From: Breoghania sp. L-A4
Lineage (GTDB): Bacteria; Pseudomonadota; Alphaproteobacteria; Rhizobiales; Stappiaceae
Length of the DNA: 64,000 nucleotides
Assembly (NCBI RefSeq): GCF_003432385.1
Contig: NZ_CP031841.1
Span: 2,767,579 to 2,831,578 of the forward strand
Direction: 5' to 3'
This document shows positions 8,323 to 17,987 of the stretch, piece after piece (position 1 is the first letter of the stretch; every line of letters starts with the position of its first letter). The notes under the pieces were generated by a model. It was given only the letters and a program-made list of their open reading frames with translations. It did no database searches and was not told the origin of the DNA. The position numbers and the translations under genes are program-made.

Positions 8323-9877
8323 CGATCCAGCATACGCCGCACGTCGTGCGGATCGCAGGCGGCGGCGCAATAGCGGTCGGGACGAACCAGCATGACCTGA
8401 TCGCGATGCGTCAACAAGGGGCGGCCTGAAACGCGGTCATTGAGCGACGCCCGGATCGGATCCCCCTGCCCTCTCCCGCGCCAAGACAAAGCTTTTCGAG
8501 CGGCAGGCCAAGCAAATCCGTGTCCTCAAGCGCGGCAAGCGCTTCAGCCCCCGTCTCGTCCTGGGCAATCAGCGCGAAACCGGTTCCCAGAGCGCTGTCG
8601 AGCGGGCCCGGGGCCCCGTTTGTACGAATGTCCGGCTGCGGAATCATCTCGCCCACGAGCGAGGCTTCGAACTTTGGTGCGTCGAGATCCAGATAGAGGC
8701 CGCCGGGGTGCCTGGGCTTTGGCTTGAACCGCATCTGAACAAGATAGTCTTTCACGGCCGGGAACGGCTCGAGCGCACGCAGCAAATGGTCCCGGAACCG
8801 CAAGGCGTCCTCGTCCATCGGCATCACGACGTTGCCCATCGTCACCGCAAGCTGGATCATGTCCCAGATGGGCTTCCGGCGTTCCGTTTCAAAGCTGTCG
8901 AGGATCGAGGCATCGGCGCCGCCCTTCAGTGTTGCGGCGATCTTCCACGTCACGTTGTGGGCATCGCGCAAGCCGGCGTTCATCCCCTGCCCCGCGAACG
9001 GCGGCGTGAGATGAGCGGCATCTCCCAACAGCACGATCCGGTCATCGCGGAACCGTTCGGCAATGCGCGCGTGAAATGTGTATACCGTCTTGCGGACGAT
9101 CTTTTTCTCGTCATGCACCCGGAACGGTTGGAGGAGTCTTGCGAGAAAGCCGCTATCCAGAACCTGTTCCCGCGTCTCGCCGGGAAGCAGCATGAATTCA
9201 TAGCGGCGCCCGCCGTTGGGCGCGGGAACGCTGACGGCCGGACGTTCGTTGCTGCAAAAAAACTTGGAGAAGGCGGACGTGTCGGGATCGTCGAGCGTGT
9301 CGAGCACGATCCAGTCCTGCTCATAGGTATTGCCGTGCATCTCGATGCCAAGAAGCTCGCGTATCGGGCTCTTTCCACCATCGCAGGCAAGCACCCAGTC
9401 GGCCACGATCTCATGCACCGCGCCCTGCGCGTCGCGCACGGTGACATGTGCCTTGCCGTTTGCGCACGCGATCGCGGTCACCTCAGAGGAAAACCGCAAG
9501 GCGCCCGGCGCCTGTTCCTCGAGACGCGACCGCAGGGCGGCTTCCATCTCCGGCTGATAGATATACTGCCGCTTCGAGAATCCGTATGTCCTCGGTCCCG
9601 CTCCGGTTTCCGCGAAACAGACCCCGGCGTCGCTGTAGTAGCGCGAGCCGACGCCCTCAAGCGTCTGCGCCACATATGTCTTGTCGAGACCGAAAACCTG
9701 AAGCGTCCGCGCGCCCTCGTCGTCAAGAACGATCGCGCGGGGAAGGTTGAGCGGCGCGGCTTCGCGCTCAAGCAGGAGGAACTCCACCCCGTATGCCGCG
9801 AGCAAATTGGCCGCGGTAAGCCCGGTCGGCCCACCACCCACAATCACAACCGGAACCTCTCGCACGTAGGCTGTCAT
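8241..9877 (-). CDS. FAD-dependent aromatic hydroxylase (MhpA/PheA-like), frameshifted near the C-terminus
   Basis: About 545 aa. The N-terminal Rossmann dinucleotide motif is VVIVGGGPTGLTAANLLAAYG (from residue 10), with the class A GD motif LLGDAAHLTPPFAGQGMNAGLRDAHN further on. These identify a flavoprotein monooxygenase of the 3-(3-hydroxyphenyl)propionate hydroxylase type, using NAD(P)H and O2 to hydroxylate a phenolic ring. The frame breaks at a C run at 8462-8466; one extra base restores a plausible C-terminal domain (DPIRASLNDRVSGRPLL ... VMLVRPDRYCAAA) ending at 8241. Start ATG 9877 has GAGGAGAACGAGG upstream. It would make the catechol cleaved by the extradiol enzyme at 3365. Confidence 0.85.
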
Positions 9878-10066
9878 GCCTCGTTCTCCTCCTCAATCCG
9901 CGTCTCGATAGTGCATCTGATAGAGCCCGTGACGACGCCCGCGTCCATTGCAAGCGCCGACGTGTTCGCTTGGCGGACAGCCCGTCGCGCCCGTCCGATC
10001 ACCCGCCCGGCGAACACGCCTGCCCGCCAGTCCATCAACGGTCGTGGTGCGCGGTAACCCTGGCGC

Positions 10067-10939
10067 TCACGCCCGCAGGTCGAGCATGGAACGAACGTCC
10101 GATGCCGTGAGCAGCGCGACACCGAGCTCGTCGAGAATGCGCCGCGCCTTCTCGACCATGGCGGCGTTGGACGGCGCCTTCACCCCGCGTGCCAGCCAGA
10201 CGCCGTCTTCAAGGCCGATCCTGACGTTGCCGCCCGCGAGCGCGGATTGCGCGACCATGGGAAACGCCCATTTCCCGGTCGCGAAGGCGGACCAGATTGC
10301 ATCCTTGGGCAGCATGTCGCGAGCGTAGAGAACCGTTTCGGGGGACGGACGAAAGCCGTATTTGATCCCCATGACGATCGAACACAGCGGCGGCTTCGCG
10401 AAGCACCCCTCCGCGTACAAATCATTGAGAATGTTGACATCACCGCTGTCGAACAGCTCGATCTCGGGCCGCACGCCGACGCTCTGGATCAGTTCCGCCA
10501 TCCGTCGGATCGACGGCAGCGTGTTGATGACGACCTCATTGCCGAACACCATCGTGTTCAGATCGAGCGTTGCGATGTCGGGCTTGATCTCCAGAATGTG
10601 CTGAACCCTGAGGTCCGCGCGCAGCAGGTTCGTCTTGGGTCCGGCGACAGCGGGATCCTCGTCGGAAGGATGATAACGGCCGCCATTTCCGGTGGTCAGG
10701 TTGATCACCACGTCCTGGTTGACGCCCCGTATGCGGTCGACGACTTCCCGGTACAGGTCCACCCTCATCGAGGGGAGCTGGGTCTCGGGATCGCGCACAT
10801 GAATATGGACAATCGCGGCGCCCGCCTCCGCCGCCGCCAGACAGTCCCGGGCGATTTCCCCGGGCGTGATGGGGAGGTGTTCGTTTTGCGCCCGCGTCGT
10901 GAAATTGCCGAGAACGGCGCACGTCAGGAATGTCGGCAT
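10067..10939 (-). CDS. Beta-keto acid cleavage enzyme (BKACE, DUF849 family)
   Basis: 290 aa, start ATG 10939 behind GAGGG. TIM-barrel protein of the BKACE family, Zn-dependent enzymes that condense a beta-keto acid with acetyl-CoA and split it to acetoacetate and an acyl-CoA. The Zn-binding HxH is in IVHIHVRDPETQ; NLTTGNGGR, DLNTMVFGNEV, ELFDSGDVNIL and GGNVRIGLEDGVWLARG are family blocks. It lies upstream of the hydroxylase gene on the same strand. Its place in this pathway (removal of a keto-acid product) is inferred. Confidence 0.88.
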   Translation of the reverse strand: MPTFLTCAVLGNFTTRAQNEHLPITPGEIARDCLAAAEAGAAIVHIHVRDPETQLPSMRVDLYREVVDRIRGVNQDVVINLTTGNGGRYHPSDEDPAVAGPKTNLLRADLRVQHILEIKPDIATLDLNTMVFGNEVVINTLPSIRRMAELIQSVGVRPEIELFDSGDVNILNDLYAEGCFAKPPLCSIVMGIKYGFRPSPETVLYARDMLPKDAIWSAFATGKWAFPMVAQSALAGGNVRIGLEDGVWLARGVKAPSNAAMVEKARRILDELGVALLTASDVRSMLDLRA

Positions 10940-11024
10940 GGGATTGCCCTCAGATGAATGCTGCGGTCTGTCTGACGCCGTTGATACCGGCTACCGCTCA
11001 TTCGTCTGAAGGCTATTTCCCGCA

Positions 11025-11043
11025 GTGTTCACCCCGCGAACAC
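11025..11043 (-). terminator. Weak stem-loop after the siderophore ABC operon
   Basis: GTGTTC/GAACAC with a 7-bp loop, 44 bp past the stop of the ABC ATPase gene; no clear U-tract follows. A possible terminator only. Confidence 0.3.
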
Positions 11044-11086
11044 GAAGGGCAAACGCCCGCGCCGAGAAACGCAACGCGCATGGGCT

Positions 11087-11863
11087 CTAACACGGAATAA
11101 CCATCGGTTTTCCGGTTCCCGGATCCGGCTGGATCAGGGCCTTCAGGCCGAAGGCGACTTGCAGGTGATCGGCGGTCATTACCAATTCCGGCGTGCCTTG
11201 CGCCACAACCCCCTCGGATCCGAACAGGACGATGTGGTCGCAGAACCGCGCGGCCAGGTTCAGATCGTGCAGCACGCTGATCACCGTGGTCCCCGCCTCC
11301 CGGTTGCGTCGCCGCAACAGCGACAGAACCTCGATCTGATGCGGCAGATCCAGGAAGGTCGTGGGTTCGTCGAGCAACAGGAGCGGCGTCTGCTGGGCGA
11401 GCACCAGGGCCAGCCAGGCGCGCTGGCGTTGCCCTCCCGAGAGTTCGGACAGCGGGCGTTCGGCCAGCGCAGTCATCGAGACGGCGGCGAGCGCCGCATC
11501 ACAGGCGTCTGCGTCCGCCCGGCTCCACGGCGCGAGAAGCCCGCGCCAGGGGCTGCGGCCACGCCGCACCAGCTCGGCAACGGTCACGCCTTCGGGCGCA
11601 AGCGGTGCCTGCGGCAGGATCGCCAGCCGCCGGGCAAGCGCGCGGGTGTTCGCAGTATGGATATCGACGTCGCCCAGCAGAACCCGGCCGGACGTCGGCC
11701 GCAACAGCCGCGCAAGCGCGTGCAGCAAGGTCGACTTGCCGCAACCGTTCGGACCCAGGATCGCGATGCTTTCGCCGGCAGGCAGCGACAGGGTCAGATC
11801 ATTGATCACCGCGCGGTCGCGATACCCCAGTGACAGGGATTCCGTCCTCAGCGTCTCGCTCAC
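11087..11863 (-). CDS. Iron-siderophore ABC transporter, ATP-binding protein
   Basis: 258 aa, FecE/FhuC class. Walker A GPNGCGKST at residues 37-45, signature LSGGQRQR, Walker B LLLLDEPTTFLD with the FLDLPHQIEVL D-loop typical of siderophore importers, and switch His in SVLHDLNLA. It energises import from the inner-membrane cytoplasmic face. ATG overlaps the stop of the upstream permease by 4 bp (ATGA), so translation is coupled. Fourth gene of the operon SBP-permease-permease-ATPase. Confidence 0.93.
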   Translation of the reverse strand: MSETLRTESLSLGYRDRAVINDLTLSLPAGESIAILGPNGCGKSTLLHALARLLRPTSGRVLLGDVDIHTANTRALARRLAILPQAPLAPEGVTVAELVRRGRSPWRGLLAPWSRADADACDAALAAVSMTALAERPLSELSGGQRQRAWLALVLAQQTPLLLLDEPTTFLDLPHQIEVLSLLRRRNREAGTTVISVLHDLNLAARFCDHIVLFGSEGVVAQGTPELVMTADHLQVAFGLKALIQPDPGTGKPMVIPC

Positions 11864-12852
11864 AACTCACCCCTCTCCATTTCCCGCGACAAACGCCACA
11901 ACAGATACGGCGCTCCAAGAATGCCGGTCATCACGCCGATCGGCAGTTGCAGCCCCGGCAGACTGGCGCGCGCCACAAGATCGGCTAGCACCACGATGAT
12001 CGCACCGGCGGCGGCCGCCGCCGCAAGCCGTCCGCCGGCCCCTCTGGCACCGGAAAGCCGCGCGCCCACCGGCGGCGCCATCAGAGCCACGAAGGCCACC
12101 GGCCCGACGACCGCCACGGCCGCCGCCGCAAGTCCCACTCCGGTTGCCGCGAGAAGCACCCGCGCGCGCCTCACCCGCAACCCCAGCCCGGCGGCAAGCT
12201 CCGGCCCGAGTTCCAGTAGCTTGAGCGCGCGCACCTGCGGCACGAGGACGAGTGCGAAAAGGCCGCCGATGAGCGCGATCTGAAGCCCGTGCCCCCAGTC
12301 GCGCGCCGACAGAGATCCCGCCAGCCAGCGATGCGCCTCGGCGGCCTGCGGGCCGGACAGCCGCGTCATCAGGAAGGAGCCGACCGAGGCGGTGGTGAAC
12401 CCCACGCCAATGCCCACGAGCACCAGCGTCAGTGCGGGAGTGCCCTCCACGCCGCGCGCGCCGCCGGGAGGCCGCGCCAGGATGGCGACCAGCACCGCCG
12501 TCGCCAGTCCGCCCGCAGCCGCCACCAACGGCATCGGCAGCGACAGCCCAGCGGTGATCGACGCGAGAATGGCGAGCCCGGAGCCGGCGGTGAAGCCCAT
12601 CACGTCGGGGGATGCAAGCGGATTGCGCAGCAGGGACTGGAAGATCGCGCCCGACAGGCCGAGCGCCGCACCCGCGCCCAGGCCCACGGCAACACGCGGT
12701 CCGCGCAGGATGCGGATCGTCAGCGCCCCGGGGCCGTCACCGCCGGTGATCCCCTGCCACAGGGCCGCCGCATCCAGATGCACCTGCCCAGCTGTTAGCG
12801 CCAGCGCCGCAACCGCAAACAGAAGCCCCGCAAGACCAAGAGCGCGCATCAT
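11860..12852 (-). CDS. Iron-siderophore ABC transporter permease (FecD/FepG type)
   Basis: 330 aa, very hydrophobic, FecCD family with about ten predicted helices. Conserved blocks: RGPRVAVGLGAGAALGLSGAIFQSLLRNPLASPDVMGFTAG in the first third and PVAFVALMAPPVGARL in the last third. It forms the membrane channel together with the upstream permease. Overlaps both neighbours by 4 bp (ATGA junctions), showing tight coupling. Confidence 0.92.
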   Translation of the reverse strand: MMRALGLAGLLFAVAALALTAGQVHLDAAALWQGITGGDGPGALTIRILRGPRVAVGLGAGAALGLSGAIFQSLLRNPLASPDVMGFTAGSGLAILASITAGLSLPMPLVAAAGGLATAVLVAILARPPGGARGVEGTPALTLVLVGIGVGFTTASVGSFLMTRLSGPQAAEAHRWLAGSLSARDWGHGLQIALIGGLFALVLVPQVRALKLLELGPELAAGLGLRVRRARVLLAATGVGLAAAAVAVVGPVAFVALMAPPVGARLSGARGAGGRLAAAAAAGAIIVVLADLVARASLPGLQLPIGVMTGILGAPYLLWRLSREMERGEL

Positions 12853-13835
12853 GATGTGCCCCCCGGGCTCAAGCGCCGGGCGATGAGAACGAAGGCCGGG
12901 CCGCCGACCAGCGCCGTCATCACTCCCGCCCGGATTTCCGCCGGAGCGAACACCAGCCGCCCGAGCGTATCAGCGAAGAGAAGCACCACCGCGCCCAGCA
13001 ATGCCGAGGCGACCAGCCCCGGCCGCAGCGCCGCGCCGACAATCTTGCGCGCGATGGGAGGCGCCATCAGCCCGAGAAAGGCAATCGGACCGGCCAGCGC
13101 CACCGCCGCGCCTGTCAATAGCGTCACGGAAACCAGCACGCCGGCCTGCACCCGGCCCGGATGCGTGCCAAGCCCGCGTGACAGGGCGGCGCCGAGGGCG
13201 AGCGATTCGATCCGCGGCGCCAGCGCGAACAGGAGCGCCAGCCCACCGCCTGCCGCCATCGCCATGGCCGCAATGGGCCGCGCGCCGGCGTCCGCCAGCG
13301 ATCCCACCACCCAGAACCGGACCACTTCCAGCGTGTCGCCGCGCATCAGCACGACGGCCGAGACCAGCGAAACGAGCAGCGCGTTGAGCGCCGCGCCGGC
13401 GAGCGTCAGCCGCACGGGGCTCGCGTCGCCGCGAAAACCGCCACCCAGCGAAAACACCGCCACGGTCGCGGCCGCCGCTCCGGGAAAGGCGAGATAGGCG
13501 AGAAACCCTGCGTCCGCGCGCTGCAGCAGCAGCGAGCCGAGCGTCACGGCGAAGGCCGCCCCGGCGTTGACGCCAAGGACGCCGGGATCGGCCAGCGGAT
13601 TGCGCGTCAGCACCTGCATCGCCATGCCCGCCGTCCCAAGCGCCGCGCCGCATATCAGACCGGCAACAATCCGCGGCAGGCGGATCGACAAGACAACGAT
13701 ATGATCGGGGTTGGTGAGGTCCGGGGCGGTCAGGGCCCGCCATGCCTCGGCCAGGGAAACGGGCCGGACCCCGACGGTCAGGCTGAGCAACACGACGGCG
13801 GCCAGCACGCCGATCAGGAGCCCCCAGCGCGTCAT
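12849..13835 (-). CDS. Iron-siderophore ABC transporter permease (FecC/FepD type)
   Basis: 328 aa from ATG 13835 (MTRWGLLIGVLAAVVLLSL). FecCD family: LPRIVAGLICGAALGTAGMAMQVLTRNPLADPGVLGVNAG and AGPIAFLGLMAPPIARKIVG are the family blocks. In-frame sequence upstream of 13835 is the frameshifted end of the binding-protein gene, not part of this protein. Start overlaps the binding-protein stop by 4 bp. Confidence 0.92.
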   Translation of the reverse strand: MTRWGLLIGVLAAVVLLSLTVGVRPVSLAEAWRALTAPDLTNPDHIVVLSIRLPRIVAGLICGAALGTAGMAMQVLTRNPLADPGVLGVNAGAAFAVTLGSLLLQRADAGFLAYLAFPGAAAATVAVFSLGGGFRGDASPVRLTLAGAALNALLVSLVSAVVLMRGDTLEVVRFWVVGSLADAGARPIAAMAMAAGGGLALLFALAPRIESLALGAALSRGLGTHPGRVQAGVLVSVTLLTGAAVALAGPIAFLGLMAPPIARKIVGAALRPGLVASALLGAVVLLFADTLGRLVFAPAEIRAGVMTALVGGPAFVLIARRLSPGGTS

Positions 13836-14880
13836 GGCGCAAGGCCGGCGGCGACGGCGGAGGAAACTTCGGTCTCGGGGCGGCCATCGGCGGCCGCTGT
13901 CAAATCGGCTTCCAGCTTTTCGAGAACGAAGGGAAGCGACAGCACGCTGCCGAACGACATCGCACCGGCGACAAGCGCGCTTGCCAGGATCTCCCGCCCT
14001 CAATATGCGCGCGCAGCGTGCGCCGCATTGGCAGCGCCACGAGGTCCGGCACCGCGCCATAGCTCGAGATCCAGACGAGAATATCCGCATCCAGCGGAGA
14101 AAGATCCTCAGGCGAAAGGGGCGCATAGAAGCCACTGGGGCCGGACAGATTTGCGACCGCCGGCGTCGGCTGAAACCCGAGCTCGATAAAAAAGCGGGCG
14201 CGGGAATCGGCGCCGACGAAAGCGCCGGTCTCGCCGCCCCAGTGATAGGCGGGAACCGCGGTCTTGCCGGCCCAGTCCGGATGGCGGGCGCGCGCGGCGG
14301 AGAATTTCTCACGCACCCCGGAGACCAAAATCTCGGCTTGGGCGGACTTGCCCAGCGCGCGGCCCAGAGTGCGGGTCATCACGTCCCACGGCATGCCGTA
14401 GGAGGTATCGGCGTCCTCATGCATCAGCACCGGCGCGATATGCGACAGCACCTGATATTCGGCCCTGGAAATTCCCGACCCGATCCCGACGATGAGATCG
14501 GGCTTGAGCGCCGCGACACGCTCCATCGCGACTTCTCCGGTCAGGACGAATGGCCTGGCGTCGCCGAGATAGGGCTGCGCCCACGGCCACACTCCATAAG
14601 AGAAGTCCCCGAACCAGTAGCGCACCGCGACGGGCGGCACGCCGAGCGCCAGCAGCGCGTCATGGGTGGTATAGCCGAGAGAGACCACGCGCCTGGCGGG
14701 TCCTGGAAGCACTGTTTCGCCGAACGTATGCGTGAAGCGAAGCGGACCGGTTTCGGCAATGGCCGGCACCGCGCCAAACGCCCCGGCCGCGAGAGGCCAC
14801 GCGCCAAGACACGCCAGAACACGGCGCCGCGACCAGGCCGCTTCGGCGCTGTTCGCCAAGTCGGATGCGCGGCTCGTCAC
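13832..14880 (-). CDS. Iron-siderophore substrate-binding protein (FecB/FhuD type), frameshifted in this sequence
   Basis: About 349 aa. The start is taken as GTG 14880, which has AGGAGG seven bases upstream. A Tat-like signal follows: SRRRVLACLGAWPLAAGAFGAVPAIA. The PBP2/TroA fold shows RRVVSLGYTTHDALLALGVPPVAV, ALKPDLIVG and LDADILVWISSYG. The frame breaks near 13993-13999; one added base restores a C-terminus EILASALVAGAMSFGSVLSL ... EKLEADLTAAADG. This version ends in TGA overlapping the permease ATG by 4 bp, matching the other operon junctions and so supporting an error. It captures the ferri-siderophore in the periplasm. Confidence 0.85.
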
Positions 14881-14978
14881 GTTTTTCCTCCTGGGAGGCC
14901 CGTCCGGGGCGTTCGCAGGGATGCCGCGTCCCACGGAAAACCCGCGGGACGGCATGTCTTGCCTTGGGCCACTCTTGC

Positions 14979-17057
14979 CTACCAGGTGTATTTCAGGGTC
15001 GCCATCACCGTGCGGCGATCACCATAGAACGCGGTGTTGTCGAAGCTGCTGTAATAGTTGACATACTGCTCGTCAAACAGATTGGTGGCATTGACGGCCA
15101 GCGACACGTCCTCGGTGACCCTGTAGTTCACCATGGCGTCCACGACGGTCGTCGCGTCAAGCTTGTACGTATTGCCGTTGTCCGCGAAGCGCGAGCCGAT
15201 GTAGCGCACGCCCGCGCCGAACATCAGATCCCCGAACGTCCCCTGTCCCGGAATTGTGTAGTCCATCCACAGCGACGCCGAATGCTCCGGCGTCAGATAG
15301 GGCCGGTTGCCAGCATTGCTGGAATCCTTGGCGATCTCGGCATTGAGATAGGTATAGGCGGCGTTGAGATTGAGCCGCTCGCTCAACGCCATCTTGGCCT
15401 CCAGCTCGATTCCGCGGACACGAACCTGCCCGAGCTGATCATAGACGCCCGGGCTGACCAGATAGCTCACATTATCCTGGGTGAGATCGAAAGCCGCGAG
15501 CGTGAAAAGCGCGTTCATGCCCTCGGGCCGGTACTTGATTCCGGCCTCATACTGCGTTCCGGTCTGCGGCTCCGGCGCCCTGGACAAGATGGATGCGGTG
15601 TAGCCTGAGACCGGCTCGAACGACTCCGAATAATTGGCGTAGAGCGAAACCTCGTCCGTCGCCTTGAACGTCAGCCCGGCGCGCTTGGTAAAGGCGTTCT
15701 CCTGGCTGTCGCCGTAGGTGGAATCCGCCGCCTCGACGTGGTCGTAGCGGCCGCCCAGCGTCAGGATCCAGCGCTCGTCCAGCGTCAGCTCTTCCTGCAG
15801 ATAAACGCCCGTGGCGTTCTGTTCGCCTGACCAGCCCGACGGCGCCCCGAGAGTGATGCAACCGGTGCCGCAATAGACGGGATTGTAGACGTCAATCCCG
15901 GAGGCGGTGCCGTAGCGGCGCACTTCATCGGTGGCCGTATGCGTATAGTCAAGACCCACCAGCGTCCGGCTCCGGAACCGGTTGAAGCGCCTGTCGAACT
16001 CAAGCTGGTTGTCGATCCCGAAGCGCTGCGCGTCGCCGTCGACGGAATAGGCGGAGCGGTCGACAGCCGGATTGACGTTCGCGCCATAGACGGATTCAAG
16101 CGCCATTTCCAGATCCGTGTAACGCGCCGTCTGGCGGAACTGCAATCCGCTTCCGAAATCATGGGAAAACAGCCAGCCGATGTTCTTCTCGACGGTGTTG
16201 GTCTTATCGAAGTCGGGCTCGCCGAGGAACGTGTTCGGATCAATCCCCGAGCCAAGCGGAATGCCATGTGACGCATTGCCGTCGCGCTTGTAGTAGTCGG
16301 CCAGGATTGTGAGCGATGTTGCGTCGGTCGGCGACCAGGTCAGCGCGGGCGCAACATAGATCCGATCGTCCTGGGTATGGTCGGCGACGTTGTCGCCATC
16401 CTGGGCCTTGGCGGTGAACCGGTAGGACCAGACGCCGGCGTCATCGATCGGTCCGCCGAAATCCGTGCCGGCCTCAACATGTCCGTCGCCTGCGGTTGTA
16501 TAGACCTCGCCGAATTTCTCCTCGGTCGGACGTTTGGTGATCGAATTCACCAGCCCTCCGGGCGCGTTCAAGCCGTATAGGGTCGACGTCGATCCCTTCA
16601 GCACCTCGATGCGCTGCATGCCGTAGGGCTCCAGCCGTGCGCCGGTATAGCCCTGAACCCGCATCGGCAGGCCGTCCCGATAGCTGCCGTTGCCGCTCTG
16701 ATAGAAGCCCCGGATCTGGTAGAAATCGTAGCGGTCGTCCGAGCCGTAGAGATCGGTCGTCACGCCGGACGTGTAGCCCAGCGCCTGATCCAGCGTCTTG
16801 ACGTTGCGCCGCGCCAGATCCTCCTCGGTGATCACGGAGACGGAAGCCGACAGATCCACGATCGGCGTGTCCGTCTTGCTGCCGGATGCGGTGCGTACGG
16901 CGACGATCGTCTCGTCGGGCCCGACAGCGGATTCAGCGCCGCCGCTGACGACGATTGTGTCAAGCGTGACCGCGTTCTGCGCGGCGGCCTGTGGTACGGC
17001 GGCACCTTCCACGGCCATCAGCAGCGTCGCGGTGATCAAACCAGAAAATTTCAACAT
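14979..17057 (-). CDS. TonB-dependent siderophore receptor
   Basis: 692 aa outer-membrane protein with a signal peptide (cut near AAA-QN), a TonB-box-like DTIVVSGG at 33-40, a plug domain (about 60-165: TDTPIVDLSASVSVITEEDLARRN ... LKGSTSTLYGLNAPGGLVN) and a 22-strand barrel ending in the aromatic LKYTW. The plug wording GGLVNSITKRPT and the barrel length suit the hydroxamate/ferrichrome class. It lies 98 bp upstream of the binding-protein gene on the same strand, so outer-membrane and inner-membrane uptake steps form one locus. A divergent TetR gene and a perfect 8-bp inverted repeat lie upstream. Confidence 0.93.
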   Translation of the reverse strand: MLKFSGLITATLLMAVEGAAVPQAAAQNAVTLDTIVVSGGAESAVGPDETIVAVRTASGSKTDTPIVDLSASVSVITEEDLARRNVKTLDQALGYTSGVTTDLYGSDDRYDFYQIRGFYQSGNGSYRDGLPMRVQGYTGARLEPYGMQRIEVLKGSTSTLYGLNAPGGLVNSITKRPTEEKFGEVYTTAGDGHVEAGTDFGGPIDDAGVWSYRFTAKAQDGDNVADHTQDDRIYVAPALTWSPTDATSLTILADYYKRDGNASHGIPLGSGIDPNTFLGEPDFDKTNTVEKNIGWLFSHDFGSGLQFRQTARYTDLEMALESVYGANVNPAVDRSAYSVDGDAQRFGIDNQLEFDRRFNRFRSRTLVGLDYTHTATDEVRRYGTASGIDVYNPVYCGTGCITLGAPSGWSGEQNATGVYLQEELTLDERWILTLGGRYDHVEAADSTYGDSQENAFTKRAGLTFKATDEVSLYANYSESFEPVSGYTASILSRAPEPQTGTQYEAGIKYRPEGMNALFTLAAFDLTQDNVSYLVSPGVYDQLGQVRVRGIELEAKMALSERLNLNAAYTYLNAEIAKDSSNAGNRPYLTPEHSASLWMDYTIPGQGTFGDLMFGAGVRYIGSRFADNGNTYKLDATTVVDAMVNYRVTEDVSLAVNATNLFDEQYVNYYSSFDNTAFYGDRRTVMATLKYTW

Positions 17058-17102
17058 CGGTCCCTTGGTCCATCATTTGAAATCCTGGCTTTCGGCTTGG
17101 AT

Positions 17103-17129
17103 AATTGTTGAATTTTAGTTGCAACAATT
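17103..17129. promoter_or_regulatory. Candidate operator between the TonB receptor and TetR genes
   Basis: Perfect inverted repeat AATTGTTG / CAACAATT separated by 11 bp, in an unusually AT-rich stretch 46-72 bp upstream of the receptor start. The likely ligand is the divergent TetR regulator or an iron regulator; the sequence is not a clear Fur, Irr or RirA box. Confidence 0.4.
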
Positions 17130-17320
17130 CCATACAGGCCCGATGATCAGCGGCGCAACAAAAATGTGAGCAATAGCTCAAATACGAGTCTTGATTGTTG
17201 GGGAAAAAGCCACGCTTGGCCACCCTGTGCGCATCCGAAAGCCTTGGAACTCTGCCGTTTCGCGCACGTATGTCGATCTTGGTCCGCATCGGAGCGGACG
17301 CAAATGAATGGGAGGATGCA

Positions 17321-17955
17321 TTGCCGGAAGGTGAGGAAACCGCCACTCGAAAGCCGGCGCGCCAGGGCCGGTCGAAAGCCAAGGTCGCGCTCATTCTCGA
17401 CACGACGCTGGCCATGCTCAACAGCGGCCCCGCCGACAAGATCACGACCAACGAGATCGCCAGAAACGCCGGTATCAGCATCGGTTCGCTCTATCAGTTC
17501 TTCCCCGGAAGGAGGCGATCTACTACGAGCTGTACCGCCGCTGGCTTGAGCAGACACTGGAGCAGCTGGATGCCGTCGACGCCCGGTTCGACGGCAGCGA
17601 GGACATCGACACCTACGCGGACGCCATCTTCGAGGCCCTGTCGGCCGAGGACGGCATCAATTCGAAGGGGCACTGGCAGCTGCGCTTCGCCATGGCCAGC
17701 ACGCCCGAGCTGGAACAGCTCCAGGCGGAGCACAATGACAAGGCCTTCCATCGCATCATCGCGTCGCAGGAAAAATTCTCGCGCACGGTCACCCCGGAGC
17801 AGGCCCAAGCGCTGGCCCGGCTGAGGCACAACGTGGCGGTCGCCTGCCTGTCGGCCGCCGCCGACGTCACAGAACAGCCTGAGCGCGACATCCTCTTGAA
17901 CTGGTGCAAGAAAACGCTCCGGCTCGTCTACGACATCGACAAGCTCAACGCCTGA
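17321..17955 (+). CDS. TetR-family regulator, frameshifted in this sequence
   Basis: About 211 aa. The TetR HTH is clear: ALILDTTLAMLNSGPADKITTNEIARNAGISIGSLYQFFP. The frame then breaks near 17503-17510; one missing base restores F-P-G-K-E-A-I-YYELYRRWLEQTLEQLD and the helical ligand domain to LVYDIDKLNA and TGA. I prefer TTG 17321, with GGGAGG five bases upstream; ATG 17270 in the same frame lacks a ribosome-binding site. It precedes the siderophore-interacting protein gene by 32 bp and is divergent from the receptor gene, so it probably controls siderophore uptake. Confidence 0.82.
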
Positions 17956-17987
17956 ACCACGGTCAAACCAGCCGCGCGGGAGATCCC

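Noticed and set aside
9874-10035. A 53-codon minus-strand frame whose TGA overlaps the hydroxylase ATG
   Set aside because: The overlap is suggestive, but there is no ribosome-binding site and its Glu-rich end is encoded by the hydroxylase's own purine-rich ribosome-binding site.
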